Positions 43,132 to 52,241 are shown, numbered from the stretch's first letter. The stretch: DNA of 64,000 bases from Desulfosporosinus sp. Sb-LF (GCF_004766055.1 NZ_SPQR01000003.1:62001-126000); one strand, 5' to 3'. A program made the numbers and translations. Notes: generated from the letters alone by a model not told the origin.

Positions 43132-43776
43132 CTAAGCCCATCTTACACAGCACGAACCCATTCTAACTAATGTATCCACATTCCTCGAAGTTCCGAGTCC
43201 TTCTTCCACGGCGCGAACGGTCTTAGCTTGAGCTACAACAGGTACCTTGCCCATAGCCTGCATCGCTATAGATGCCACGTTCACAGTCTCATCACTGGTA
43301 TCCGACCCACGTATGACTTCCACCTTTCGCATTACCCGGGAAGGATTCGAGAAGCGCAGCCCGACAACCTTATCAGGGCGGGAAGTGGCGGAAGTTAGAG
43401 TACTCATCGACTTAGATGAAGTATTAGTGCCAAATATTGTATCTGGACTGCAAATCTTGGCTAACCTTTCCAAGGCTATCTTCTTGATTTCGATTTCATC
43501 ATAAATAGCCTCAATCACCAGATCAACAGAAGCAAAGTCCTCCATGTTTGTAGTGATGGTTATCCGTTTTAGAATTGCTTCTTTTTCATTTACTGTCATT
43601 TTCTTCATTTCAATTTTCCGACCTAGAGACCTGGAAATATTCTTAATCGCACTTTCTACAAATCGTTGCTCCGCACCATAGAGTACTACCTCGAAACCTT
43701 TCATAGCTGCTAAGTGCGCAATTCCAGTTCCTCCACCCATCGTACCTGCACCCAAAACCCCAATTTTCTTAATCAT
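43132..43776 (-). pseudogene. Decayed 3-hydroxybutyryl-CoA dehydrogenase
   Basis: The frame is open for 214 codons from an ATG with GGGAGGAATTTATA before it, but the family is about 282. The NAD-binding start IGVLGAGTMGGGTGIAHLA is kept. The catalytic HFFNP motif reads RFSNP here, so the active-site His is lost. After PVVAQAKT the conserved stretch with the second Asn-Arg block is deleted. What remains (VEEGLGTSRNVDTLVRMG) matches the EGIASVEDIDTAMKYG region before a new tail and early stop. Substitution of the His, an internal deletion and loss of the C-terminal dimer domain point to a dead or repurposed gene downstream of the membrane Fe-S oxidoreductase's promoter region. Confidence 0.8.
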
Positions 43777-44028
43777 TATAAATTCCTCCCTCAATCTTTT
43801 TAATCTTGTACCATTCTACTTGGCATTAAAGGGCGATAACCTTTCCTATAACACGCATCGCTTAGTATGATAAGTGGATTTTTATACTAATAAGTTGTTC
43901 CATGGATTTAGGCTTAAGCACTTTAATCCATCCCCCCTTGTCATGGCGATATAAGTTACCTATACCAGTTATATAAGCAAGTTTCATGCCAAAACACTTG
44001 TTATCAATATAATTTATTACAAGAGACT

Positions 44029-44076
44029 CTAAAAGGTGCCAATTCACTCAATAGTTTGTAAATTGGCACCTTTTAG
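44029..44076. terminator. Perfect bidirectional terminator hairpin
   Basis: 16-bp perfect arms CTAAAAGGTGCCAATT/AATTGGCACCTTTTAG separated by 16 bases, with A-run and T-run on opposite sides, so usable from both strands. Confidence 0.65.
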
Positions 44077-44557
44077 ATAACTATAAATTGTAGGTTTTGA
44101 ATGCTCTTTTCCGAAAAACGGTTGCATATTAACTACATTTCGGTTGCATTTTAGCTACTTTGTATTCGTTTTGCAACATTATATATATGGATAGCATCAA
44201 CGGCTTTCTCTCTAGCCATTTTCTCTTCGAGCAAAATATTCTTGAGAACTCATTTTGCCATAGGAAATGACTATTGTTCTATCTGCACTTAGAATCATGA
44301 GAATATTTTATACTAATAACGCCATCTTCTCATTACTCTTAGCAGGAAATATCTGAATTAAAAGAGAATACACTATAATCAAATGTAATGGAATGATTAT
44401 AGGATATGATACTAAATTCATATCGATCAAACGGCGAGTGTCAAAAAGAATACTAATATTGTTAGGCCCAGCACAACACTGGATATACACTATACCCCAC
44501 GATACAATAAACCAGAAAAAAGGCACTAAAATATTAACGAAAGGAAGGTAACGTAAA
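44077..44557. other. 480-bp gap with a 22-bp-spaced direct repeat
   Basis: No gene that I trust. Contains two direct copies of CGGTTGCAT-TTA-CTAC at 44119-44136 and 44141-44158 (16 of 18 bases equal, 22-bp period), which is the pattern of a dimeric regulator site. A 25-codon protein-like tail on the minus strand (EEKMAREKAVDAIHIYNVAK) near 44160-44240 may be a gene fossil. Confidence 0.35.
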
Positions 44558-44974
44558 ATGAAAAAATGCGACGAACTTATTCTTCTCCAAAGATTTACTT
44601 CGACCGGCCAAGACAGTGGTATAAGAAAACTGTGCGAATCAGAGGTTGCTAAGTGTAAAGTAATCCACGACGGTCTCATTGCAAGCTTCGAAGAAAAAGC
44701 CGGAAAAGTTTCAGATGGTACTGAGATACAAGTAATCAATAAATTCACAGCGAGCAATGATGAGTGTGTATCTCCCGCGGGGCTAGTCAATGTGAGTCTA
44801 GACTATTTGGCAAAGTTACTAACCTTCGCAGATACGGCAGGCATCCAATGGCAAGTGGATATAACTGAGCGCGTAGATTCTCACTTCAAGGGGTTATTCT
44901 ACTGTAATGTAAAAGTAAATTGTACGAAAGACGAATTTGTGGATCTAGCTAAAGGAAAGGGATTTAGGTGTTAA
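44558..44974 (+). CDS. Hypothetical 138-residue protein
   Basis: Soluble protein starting MKKCDELILLQRF after GAAAGGAAGGTAACG. It contains GKVSDGTEIQVINKFTASNDECVSPAGLVNVSLDYLAKLL and ends CNVKVNCTKDEFVDLAKGKGFRC, with seven cysteines over its length. No membrane segment or known motif. Its 3' end overlaps the convergent sigma-54 activator gene by 30 bases, so the two transcripts are antisense there. Function unknown. Confidence 0.6.
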   Translation: MKKCDELILLQRFTSTGQDSGIRKLCESEVAKCKVIHDGLIASFEEKAGKVSDGTEIQVINKFTASNDECVSPAGLVNVSLDYLAKLLTFADTAGIQWQVDITERVDSHFKGLFYCNVKVNCTKDEFVDLAKGKGFRC

Positions 44975-46393
44975 ACCCTTTACTTTCTGACTCTTTCGAT
45001 ACAGCATGGTACGGTGGATTCCTAATCGCTGGGCAGCCTCACCTACCCGACCGCCACATTCTGCCAGCACTTGATTTATATACTCTTCTTCAACGGCTTT
45101 TAAAACACTTTTCAAAGTCCCGCTATAAGCTATATGTTTTTCAGGCGAACATTCTTCACTCTCTAAACATGTGTTTCTAGTCAACAGGGATTCATCCTCA
45201 AAATTTATAATATCACCGTCTGACGTAATAACTAATCTTTCTACAACATTCCTTAATTCCCTGACATTTCCAGGCCAACTGTAGTTGAGAAATGCCTGAG
45301 TTGTCTGAGTAGAGAATACCTTCTTTAAAGAATATTTTCTATTCAATTCCTCTAAAAATTCATGAGCAAAAACAAGAATATCCTCAGGCCTTTCTTTCAG
45401 AGGGGATAATTTAATAGGTATTACATTGAGGCGATAGTATAAATCGCTTCTAAACAGCTTTTGGCTAATCATAATATTTAAGTCTTTATTCGTAGCCGCA
45501 ATAATTCGGACATCGGTCTGGTAAATTTTTGTATCGCCTAACCTTTGTGCTTCGCTGGATTCTAATACTCTCAGTAGCTTGGACTGCATTGCTAATGGCA
45601 ATTCGGCAATTTCATCGAGAAATAACGTTCCTTTATCAGCAACTTCAAACAGCCCAGGTTTTCCTTGTGGATTTGCGCCGGTGAAGGCCCCTCGCGCATA
45701 GCCGAAGAATTCCGACTCTAGTAATTCATCAGGAATCGCAGCACAATTGACAGGAATAAATAATTCTTTCGACCGGAGACTATTTCGATGAATATACCTT
45801 GCCATTACTTCTTTACCAGTACCTGTCTCTCCAATAAGCATGATTGTACTATCGGTCTTCGCGATCACATTACTGATTTTTATAATTTGGCGCATTTGCT
45901 TACTCTCAGCAACAGGTTCGCTGCTCACCAGATCTTCTTCCACGGTTTTGCTTCGGCTCACTGTTGTTCCATCTTTTGCTATAGTTGCGATATATTCGTC
46001 CACCAAATCCTTGTTGCGTACAGTTGTGATGATCATCACAATCTCGTTATTTTCATCCATTATCGGATTACTTGTAACCATATACTGAACTCCGTGATTG
46101 TTTCTCACATTCCCTAATACGATAGAACGGGTTTTTGTTGCCTTTATCGTAGGGGACCAGTCATATAGACCCTCTTGTATATATTCCTCTACATTTCTTC
46201 CAATCATTTCTTCAACCTTATAACCCACAAATTGTGCCGCCCCTTTGTTGGCCAAAAGCACGTTGCCAAATCTATCGGTCACAAATAGCGCATCCGATGA
46301 ATTATCAATAATCTTTTGTAGTAGAAATTGCTTTTCAATGCTTTTTCGTAATTCGTCCGAATCCTGTATTTCCTTTTTATGGTCATAATCCAC
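44945..46393 (-). CDS. Sigma-54 dependent transcriptional activator with PAS domain
   Basis: 482-residue regulator. A PAS domain at about 22-130 (LFVTDRFGNVLLANKGAAQFVGYKVEEMIGRNVEEY) senses an unknown signal. The AAA+ domain at about 160-400 has Walker A GETGTGKEVMARYIH, the sigma-54 contact loop ARGAFTGANPQGK (GAFTGA intact) and Walker B GTLFLDEIAELPL. The C-terminal Fis-type helix-turn-helix is GGRVGEAAQRLGIHRTMLYRKSQ. No receiver domain, so control is probably by ligand or redox at PAS. GTG start with GGAGGTATTAAA before it. Its target is not evident; I saw no clear -24/-12 promoter nearby. Confidence 0.93.
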   Translation of the reverse strand: MDYDHKKEIQDSDELRKSIEKQFLLQKIIDNSSDALFVTDRFGNVLLANKGAAQFVGYKVEEMIGRNVEEYIQEGLYDWSPTIKATKTRSIVLGNVRNNHGVQYMVTSNPIMDENNEIVMIITTVRNKDLVDEYIATIAKDGTTVSRSKTVEEDLVSSEPVAESKQMRQIIKISNVIAKTDSTIMLIGETGTGKEVMARYIHRNSLRSKELFIPVNCAAIPDELLESEFFGYARGAFTGANPQGKPGLFEVADKGTLFLDEIAELPLAMQSKLLRVLESSEAQRLGDTKIYQTDVRIIAATNKDLNIMISQKLFRSDLYYRLNVIPIKLSPLKERPEDILVFAHEFLEELNRKYSLKKVFSTQTTQAFLNYSWPGNVRELRNVVERLVITSDGDIINFEDESLLTRNTCLESEECSPEKHIAYSGTLKSVLKAVEEEYINQVLAECGGRVGEAAQRLGIHRTMLYRKSQKVKGLTPKSLSFS

Positions 46394-46622
46394 TTTAATA
46401 CCTCCTCAACTAGACTCTCACATGACCACGATCCGTATAAAATTATTATATAATTCCCACTTCACATTCTACTTACTCTATTCAACACGATCTTGATATT
46501 ACCTTCCGTGAAAGACAGATATTACAAGTTGCGCCATTTCATTACTCTATTTCTTCATGCAATCTAGAAATACCTACTTTATCTTTATTAACTTATATTA
46601 GAATCTAAAGACTGCTTCATGA

Positions 46623-46659
46623 AAAAGCCGCAGCACGTTTAGGACGTGTTGCGGCTTTT
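46623..46659. terminator. Terminator of the M20 peptidase gene
   Basis: AAAAGCCGCAGCACGT and ACGTGTTGCGGCTTTT arms with a 5-base loop, 30 bases after the peptidase stop on the minus strand. Confidence 0.85.
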
Positions 46660-46688
46660 CAAACTATGAAATTTAATTTCCATAACAT

Positions 46689-47816
46689 TTATTTTTTAAC
46701 CTTTGCTGCCGCCTTAATAATCTCTACCACATACTTGGCGGTCCTATAGAGATTTTCTTCTTTAATGAATTCCTCTGTTGTGTGAAACTTTTGCATTCCA
46801 GTTCCTAAAACAGCGCATGGTATACCATAAACATTATAAAAGTTCGCATCACTGCCCCCGCCTGTCGCCCCAAGCACTGCTTTTAAACCAGCATCTCTAG
46901 CCGCCTGTAGCGCAAGATCAACAACTTGTGATTCCTCCGCCAGGGTAAATGGGGCATATAACCTCTTTACGTTTATTTCAGCGATCGCTCCTGCTTCCTC
47001 AGCACAGCGCCTAAACGCATCACACATGTGAGCAGTTTGTTTTTCCAGCTTTCCTAAGTTCCGGCTTCTTGCTTCACAAGTGATTTCTACTTTCTCTGCC
47101 ACAATATTTGTGGCTAGACCTCCTTGTATCGTTCCGATGTTGGAGGTTGTTTCCTCGTCAATTCGACCTAATTGAATGCTGGCCATCGCCTTAGCTGCCA
47201 GAACGATTGCGTTAATTCCAGCTTCTGGAGCAACTCCGGCATGGGCTGCTCTACCCTTAATTGTTACATTGATTCGATCTTGCCCAGGGGCAGCAACAAT
47301 AATCGCTCCTGGCTCCCCGTCAGCATCCAAAACAAATCCCAGATCAGCCTTCAAATGAGTTATATCTAAATTCTTAGAACCATTTAGACCGCCTTCTTCG
47401 GCAACATTAAGAATAACCTGAATGTCCCCATGGGAAACTCCATGTTCCTGGATCGTTCTTAGTGCTTCCAGAATCGGTGCAATGCCCGAGATATCATCAG
47501 CCCCTAAGATTGTTGCACCAGCGGAGGTAATTAGCCCGTCTTGTAGTACTGGCTCAACATTGTGACAGGGTTCGACTGTGTCCATATGTGCCGAGAGCAA
47601 TAAGACTGGTGCCTCAGGAAGGTCTCCTTTTAAGTAAGCAAAAACATTACCACAATTGCCGCCAATCACCTGACCAACTTCATCTTCTGTTACAAGCATG
47701 CCTATACTCGAAAGACGATTTTTGAGTAAATCCGCTATTTGTCGCTCATGTTTTGTAGGAGAATCGATTCTGGTCAGTTCGAAAAACTCAGCTAAAAGTC
47801 GTTCACGATTTATCAT
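46689..47816 (-). CDS. M20-family zinc peptidase (PepT-like)
   Basis: 375-residue co-catalytic metallopeptidase. The first metal-ligand block is LLSAHMDTVEP near 71-81 (His, catalytic Asp), the second TILGADDISGIAPILEAL near 100-117 (bridging Asp), then LNVAEEGGLNGSKNL near 133-147 (catalytic Glu pair). The dimerisation domain has GRAAHAGVAPEAGINAI. ATGGGSDANFYNVYGIPCAVLGTG near 312-335 and TTEEFI give the final ligands. The family includes tripeptidase T. The ATG at 47816 has AGAGGGTGA before it; the ATG at 47834 overlaps no ribosome site. Substrate unknown. Confidence 0.88.
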   Translation of the reverse strand: MINRERLLAEFFELTRIDSPTKHERQIADLLKNRLSSIGMLVTEDEVGQVIGGNCGNVFAYLKGDLPEAPVLLLSAHMDTVEPCHNVEPVLQDGLITSAGATILGADDISGIAPILEALRTIQEHGVSHGDIQVILNVAEEGGLNGSKNLDITHLKADLGFVLDADGEPGAIIVAAPGQDRINVTIKGRAAHAGVAPEAGINAIVLAAKAMASIQLGRIDEETTSNIGTIQGGLATNIVAEKVEITCEARSRNLGKLEKQTAHMCDAFRRCAEEAGAIAEINVKRLYAPFTLAEESQVVDLALQAARDAGLKAVLGATGGGSDANFYNVYGIPCAVLGTGMQKFHTTEEFIKEENLYRTAKYVVEIIKAAAKVKK

Positions 47817-47879
47817 TTTTATCACCCTCTGCATTTAAGGTGCTTTCTCACCAGTATTGTTAACTAAGTTGGTCATTTT

Positions 47880-48221
47880 TCAGGAATGCCATCGCACTGA
47901 TCCAGCATCTCCGTTGTAGCGTGGGATGACGTGGACATGCCAGTGAAAAATCGTCTGCCCAGCAGCAATTCCAACATTCGCTCCGATGTTGTAACCATCT
48001 GGGTGAAATCGATCGTCTAGTATTATCTTTACCCTTGTAAGGAGAGCCCCGACACTTGCCATCTCTTCCGGAGTTGCATCAAAAAGATTTGCAGCATGCC
48101 TTTTAGGAACAATCAAGACATGCCCGTCGCTGACTGGGTACTTGTCATAGAAGGCCCGAGTAAGATCATTTTCCGCCAAGATTTCTGTCTCCGGCAGCGT
48201 ACAAAACACGCACTCGTTCAT
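47880..48221 (-). CDS. HIT-family nucleotide hydrolase
   Basis: 113-residue histidine-triad protein. The start CVFCTLPETEILAEND carries the zinc-type cysteines, VSDGHVLIVPKRHAANLFD the substrate part, and the triad is HWHVHVIPRY near 95-104. Such proteins hydrolyse AMP-linked or dinucleoside polyphosphate substrates. The ATG at 48221 lies ten bases after GGAGG; the in-frame codon at 48248 is out of reach of any ribosome site. Confidence 0.9.
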   Translation of the reverse strand: MNECVFCTLPETEILAENDLTRAFYDKYPVSDGHVLIVPKRHAANLFDATPEEMASVGALLTRVKIILDDRFHPDGYNIGANVGIAAGQTIFHWHVHVIPRYNGDAGSVRWHS

Positions 48222-48286
48222 CGTTTCCCATCCTCCAGACTTGCACATACATTCCGAAAATTTCTTTATGCTTCTTAATTTATACC

Positions 48287-48838
48287 TTATTTTACTTCTT
48301 GCTTCTTAGTTCGTCCATATACAATCCAACCAAATAGCATGGAAACTACAATAATAATAGCCGGGTGAATATTAGTTAAATAGAGCAATGCCACAGTCAC
48401 AACCGCAATTCCCCATGTACTGGTAGTCGGGAATGATTTTTTACCCATATCATAAGCGGTATCTGCAACAAGAACAACCACCACTGGGCGAACAGCCTCG
48501 AGCATCGCTTTAAGTTCTGGAGAGTTAGAATATTTCATAATGAGGCTACCTAAGAGAACAACAATGATTACTGTAGGAGCGACTGTTCCAATCAAAGCGG
48601 CTAAAGCTCCCAGCCAGCCAGCTTCTTTGTAGCCGATATAGGCCGCCATTTTCGTAGCAATTGGACCCGGTAGAGCATTCCCAATGGCTAAGGCATCCGC
48701 AAACTCTTCGTTATCCAGCCATTTATATCGATCGACTGCTTCAGCCTTAATCAGCGGAACAACAGCAGGTCCTCCACCAAAGCCAAGGTTCGAAGCACGG
48801 GTAAATGCAATAAATATATCCCAAATTTGCCTTAGCAA
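48287..48838 (-). CDS. chrA: Chromate transporter, half-size ChrA (second of a pair)
   Basis: 183-residue CHR-domain membrane protein with about six helices. The signature FTRASNLGFGGGPAVVPLIKAEAV near 10-33 and ADALAIGNALPGPIATKMAAYIGY near 45-68 are diagnostic. The TTG at 48838 is preferred: AAAAGGGG lies eight bases before it, and the resulting N-terminus (LRQIWDIFIAFTRASN) aligns with the partner protein. Short CHR proteins work as heterodimers of two opposite-topology copies. The partner is 63 bp upstream. Confidence 0.88.
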   Translation of the reverse strand: MLRQIWDIFIAFTRASNLGFGGGPAVVPLIKAEAVDRYKWLDNEEFADALAIGNALPGPIATKMAAYIGYKEAGWLGALAALIGTVAPTVIIVVLLGSLIMKYSNSPELKAMLEAVRPVVVVLVADTAYDMGKKSFPTTSTWGIAVVTVALLYLTNIHPAIIIVVSMLFGWIVYGRTKKQEVK

Positions 48839-48901
48839 AAAAACCACCCCTTTTAAACGCTTTAGTTATGTAAGCAAATAGTGATTTCAAAGACGCTTAT
48901 A

Positions 48902-49429
48902 TTAGCGAAACACCAACAGCCCAAATGCCATAGATATTACAATAATTAAGGCGGGATGTAGCTTCAACCAATAAAACGAAACCACTGCAGCTAAAGCAAT
49001 GCCCCAGGTTGTTAGGTTCGGAAAAGAGCCAATTCCCATATCGAAAGCAGTCTGGGCGATTAAGACTACGACGACAGGACGCACTCCCTTGAGCATTCCT
49101 TTTAGAGTTGTTGAATTCGAGTACTTCATCAAAAAACCAGTCAGCAAAATAACGGCGAGGGCAGTGGGTGCGATCGTACCAATTAGTGCAGCTAAAGCTC
49201 CTAACCATCCATCAATTTGATAACCGACATACCCGGCCAATTTCGTAGCGATCGGGCCCGGTAAAGCATTCCCAACGGCAAGCGCATCAGTGAACTGAGC
49301 GTTAGTCAACCAGTGATATCTCTCCACCACTTCGATTTTGATGAGAGGAATGACGGCTGGACCACCCCCAAAGCCAAGATTACTGGCCCTGGCAAAAGCA
49401 ATTAGCAGATCCCAGAGTTGTGCAAACAT
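48902..49429 (-). CDS. chrA: Chromate transporter, half-size ChrA (first of a pair)
   Basis: 175-residue CHR-domain protein about 65% identical by eye to its downstream partner (FARASNLGFGGGPAVIPLIKIEVV; TDALAVGNALPGPIATKLAGYVGYQ). About six membrane helices. The two genes form a tandem pair typical of bacterial short-chain CHR transporters. They export chromate or transport a related oxyanion such as sulfate. Start ATG at 49429. Confidence 0.88.
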   Translation of the reverse strand: MFAQLWDLLIAFARASNLGFGGGPAVIPLIKIEVVERYHWLTNAQFTDALAVGNALPGPIATKLAGYVGYQIDGWLGALAALIGTIAPTALAVILLTGFLMKYSNSTTLKGMLKGVRPVVVVLIAQTAFDMGIGSFPNLTTWGIALAAVVSFYWLKLHPALIIVISMAFGLLVFR

Positions 49430-49487
49430 TCATTTCATCTCCTATACTTTACATTTGTTTTATTTCATCAATAGCAGCGAATGCTGT

Positions 49488-49745
49488 TTATCCTTCAAAT
49501 CTTCGATTCTTTATATATAAAACCAGATCAGTCGCTACCATTATCATATTTAATGCATAAAGATATATTACATTGTCAAAATTGTAGAAAAACTTATTCA
49601 ATATCCCCGCAACATAGCCTAAAAGAATAACCACTAAAAACGATGCACTCTTTCCTCGGGAAGATTTTGATTTATATGACTTGTAAATAGACAATGGCCA
49701 TGCTGCTCCAAAACATAGTAACATAATTATTTCGTAAATGCTCAT
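49488..49745 (-). CDS. Small three-helix membrane protein, PQ-loop/SemiSWEET-like
   Basis: 85 residues, with hydrophobic segments at about 3-18, 34-52 and 60-77. The first is followed by WPLSIYKSYKSKSSRGKSASF, like the PQ-loop helix (W-P-x-x-x-x) and charged loop of SemiSWEET/PQ-loop proteins. These dimerise to transport sugars or other small solutes. GAAGGAGGTGTTAA precedes the ATG. Family is a guess from the pattern; existence of the gene is well supported. Confidence 0.65.
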   Translation of the reverse strand: MSIYEIIMLLCFGAAWPLSIYKSYKSKSSRGKSASFLVVILLGYVAGILNKFFYNFDNVIYLYALNMIMVATDLVLYIKNRRFEG

Positions 49746-50002
49746 TTAACACCTCCTTCTTCGATTATATACCTAATTTTCTCTAAAGAAAACTCATTTA
49801 AACCTTATCTTTTGAAACCAATTGCACTGCCCCTAAAATTTTCTGTAACCAGTACAACGACAAAGATTGCCTGACAATCCCCGCATGTCGAGAAGAATCT
49901 TAAGGGTTTCTTAAGGTTCGTATCTTATAATAGCATTATTCCCATACTATGGTTAAACACAAAAAAAATCGAAATGAAGATATTCGAAGGGGGATATGGT
50001 TT

Positions 50003-50191
50003 ATGCGTTTCTCAACAGGATTAATGGATTCTTTATTCGGAGAAAAAATCACCCTCGAAGGACATGATGAAAAAGGAAATGTCGTTAAATGCAAAGTATC
50101 TAAGAAATGGCTTGAAGAGGCTCAAGGAGGCGGTGAAATCTCTGATCAGACGGAACAAGATAAGGATCATCTTGTTCATAATGTATATTAA
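50003..50191 (+). CDS. Conserved-looking small protein, 62 residues
   Basis: Starting at ATG 50003 (AAGGGGGATATGGTTT before it): MRFSTGLMDSLFGEKITLEGHDEKGNVVKCKVSKKWLEEAQGGGE and an acidic tail. Soluble, with a small beta-rich core. An in-frame ATG at 49949 would add a Lys/Arg-rich leader but lacks a ribosome site. No family recognised. Confidence 0.6.
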   Translation: MRFSTGLMDSLFGEKITLEGHDEKGNVVKCKVSKKWLEEAQGGGEISDQTEQDKDHLVHNVY

Positions 50192-50226
50192 ACCTGAAAA
50201 GATTTAATAGCACAAAGTCAAAAACA

Positions 50227-50270
50227 ATGGGGCTACAACAAACTCATTCTCTAGTCTGTTGCGGCCCCAT
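50227..50270 (+). repeat. Dispersed hairpin repeat, GGGGTTG-AACAAACT family, copy 3 (terminator)
   Basis: ATGGGGCTACAACAAACT pairs with AGTCTGTTGCGGCCCCAT and is followed by TTTTAT, 35 bases after the 62-residue gene. Confidence 0.72.
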
Positions 50271-50375
50271 TTTATAGTCAAGAATTTCATATGGACCCCA
50301 AATACTCCTTATAACAAAACATCGACTAATTCATATAATGAATTCAGGGATTTTATGTCTTGAGGAGGAATAGCC

Positions 50376-50933
50376 ATGTTTAGTTATAGCAAGCCACTAT
50401 TCTATCCAGTTCACGTTCAACATCCCGACCCGATGTTTGGCCAAGTATTACTTGAACACTATGGTGGAAAGGACAGTGAATATTCCGCCGCAACCCAGTA
50501 CCTCAATCACCGTTCCAACATGAGTAACCGTCATCTTCGTGATCTTTTGGGACTCATAGCCGCCGAGGAAATGGGTCACATGGAAATGATCGCAATCGCA
50601 ATTAACAAGTTAGGAGGGCCACCGCTACATTATGTTAATTCTCAGGGAATTCCATGGAATATAAGTTATGTCGATCAAAACTTAGACCCCATGGCGATGC
50701 TCCAAGCGGACGTTGAAGCTGAAGTCCGAGCACGAATTTTATACAATCAACACTTCATCATGACAAACGACCCCGGTCTCAAAAAGATGATCAGTTTCTT
50801 AGGGGGCAGAGAGGATGTTCACAAACACCTTTTCCAAAAAGCTCAAATGTTAATACAAAGCTCTGCACCACTAGAGCAATTTAATGAGTTAATTGTTTCA
50901 TATAAAATGAGTTTCCAAACATTTACGTATTAA
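50376..50933 (+). CDS. cotJC: Manganese catalase / spore coat CotJC-like protein
   Basis: 185-residue ferritin-like di-manganese protein. The first helix pair gives DSEYSAATQYLNHRSNM near 35-51 and GLIAAEEMGHMEMIAIAINKLGG near 60-83 with the ExxH ligands. The second gives ADVEAEVRARILYNQHF near 111-127 and GGREDVHKHLFQKA near 144-157. Homologues decompose H2O2 and are in the spore coat. It is shorter at the C-terminus than full Mn catalases, as CotJC is. cotJA and cotJB, often upstream, are absent here. TTGAGGAGGAATAGCC precedes the ATG. Confidence 0.9.
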   Translation: MFSYSKPLFYPVHVQHPDPMFGQVLLEHYGGKDSEYSAATQYLNHRSNMSNRHLRDLLGLIAAEEMGHMEMIAIAINKLGGPPLHYVNSQGIPWNISYVDQNLDPMAMLQADVEAEVRARILYNQHFIMTNDPGLKKMISFLGGREDVHKHLFQKAQMLIQSSAPLEQFNELIVSYKMSFQTFTY

Positions 50934-50981
50934 AAAGGAAAGATTAGATCAACAAATTTACATTCGCACAAAAGATTAATG

Positions 50982-51021
50982 GAGCCCTTATCAAGAGGGA
51001 TTGAACTCTTGATAAGGGCTC
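50982..51021. terminator. Convergent terminator
   Basis: Perfect 16-bp arms GAGCCCTTATCAAGAG/CTCTTGATAAGGGCTC with an 8-base loop, then TTTC on the plus strand; between cotJC-like and aroF. Confidence 0.82.
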
Positions 51022-51057
51022 TTTCAAATTTTTTATCACCTTCGCCTCATCTGTAAG

Positions 51058-52212
51058 TTATTTACTTACGAGAGGGCAAACATTCGGGAGATCTCGTTCT
51101 TTCTCTTCAACTAACTTTCGTTTAATTTGAGATTGGACTGAGAACTCGAAAATCAAAGGATAAATCATTTTTACTAATTCCGAAGGAAGTTTCAAATCAT
51201 TACCAAGGTTCACCAAACGCTGAATAACTTCTTTTTCTCGATTGATATCTTTAACTCGATCCAGACGTTTTTGATCCGCTACCTTGCTCACTATTTTCAT
51301 CCGAGTTGCAAGCCGTTCGATAATAGTTTGATCAATGCGGTCAATTTTGGCACGCAATGATTCAAGGGTGTCCCCCTCCTCTTGTCCGCCACAGCTGAAG
51401 ACCCTATTCACCGATTCGGCGACTACATCAAGTTCTCTCGCTAGTTGGATAAACTCTTCAGGATGCAATGATTGAGGTCCATCGCTCACAGCCTCGGCTG
51501 GATTAGGGTGCATCTCAATCAGCAAACCATCCGCACCCGCAGCGAGTGCAGCCTTGGATAAAGATGCAATCAGATCTCTTCTGCCTGCTGCATGACTCGG
51601 GTCGACAATAATCGGCAGGTGCGAAAGCTCTTTGGCCACTCCAACGGCACTAAGATCTAAGGTGTTTCGAGTGCTGGGTTCATACGTGCGAATCCCACGT
51701 TCACAAAGGATCACTTGAGAGTTACCGGCTGATAAAATATATTCAGCCGCCAACAACCACTCTTCAATCGTAGCAGACAAGCCTCTTTTAAGGATTATCG
51801 GTTTGTTAATTTTACCTGCCAACTTCAGTAATTCGAAATTCTGCATATTGCGAGCACCAATTTGAATAATGTCGATTTCATCGACCACCAATTCCAAACT
51901 CGGAGCATCAATTACTTCGGTAACACAGAGCAGGCCCTGTTCTTTAGCGGCTTGGACCAAATAATTAAGCCCCTCTTTACCTAAGCCTTGGAAACTATAT
52001 GGAGACGTACGCGGTTTAAAAACCCCACCGCGAAGGATTTTCCCTCCAGCTTTTTTTACTGTGTCGGCAGATTGACTCATTTGAATACTTGATTCTACAG
52101 CACAGGGTCCACCAATAAGGATAATATCTTTTCCTCCGATTGTTACCCCATTAACCTCAATCGCACGCGTACCTTTTTCAGAAGTAAGTCCTCCCAATAT
52201 CAAATCTTTCAT
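51058..52212 (-). CDS. aroF: Bifunctional DAHP synthase / chorismate mutase
   Basis: 384 residues. The N-terminal KDO8P-synthase-like DAHP synthase domain (about 15-260) condenses PEP and erythrose-4-phosphate. It shows [71 protein letters not shown] and [16 protein letters not shown]-terminal AroQ-type chorismate mutase domain (about 280-370) follows: [34 protein letters not shown]...[12 protein letters not shown]. The mutase domain doubles as a prephenate/chorismate sensor in related fusions. AAGGAGGCAATTAATT precedes the ATG. Controlled by the double T-box leader upstream. Confidence 0.94.
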   Translation of the reverse strand: MKDLILGGLTSEKGTRAIEVNGVTIGGKDIILIGGPCAVESSIQMSQSADTVKKAGGKILRGGVFKPRTSPYSFQGLGKEGLNYLVQAAKEQGLLCVTEVIDAPSLELVVDEIDIIQIGARNMQNFELLKLAGKINKPIILKRGLSATIEEWLLAAEYILSAGNSQVILCERGIRTYEPSTRNTLDLSAVGVAKELSHLPIIVDPSHAAGRRDLIASLSKAALAAGADGLLIEMHPNPAEAVSDGPQSLHPEEFIQLARELDVVAESVNRVFSCGGQEEGDTLESLRAKIDRIDQTIIERLATRMKIVSKVADQKRLDRVKDINREKEVIQRLVNLGNDLKLPSELVKMIYPLIFEFSVQSQIKRKLVEEKERDLPNVCPLVSK

Positions 52213-52241
52213 AATTAATTGCCTCCTTCAATTTATTCAAT

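Noticed and set aside
43862-44047. 61-codon open frame on the minus strand
   Set aside because: It starts inside the perfect terminator hairpin 44029-44076 and lacks a ribosome site.
44308-44790. 160-codon open frame on the minus strand
   Set aside because: It lies almost wholly antisense to the 44558-44974 gene, which has a good ribosome site, and its product is hydrophobic with no conserved pattern; treated as a shadow frame.
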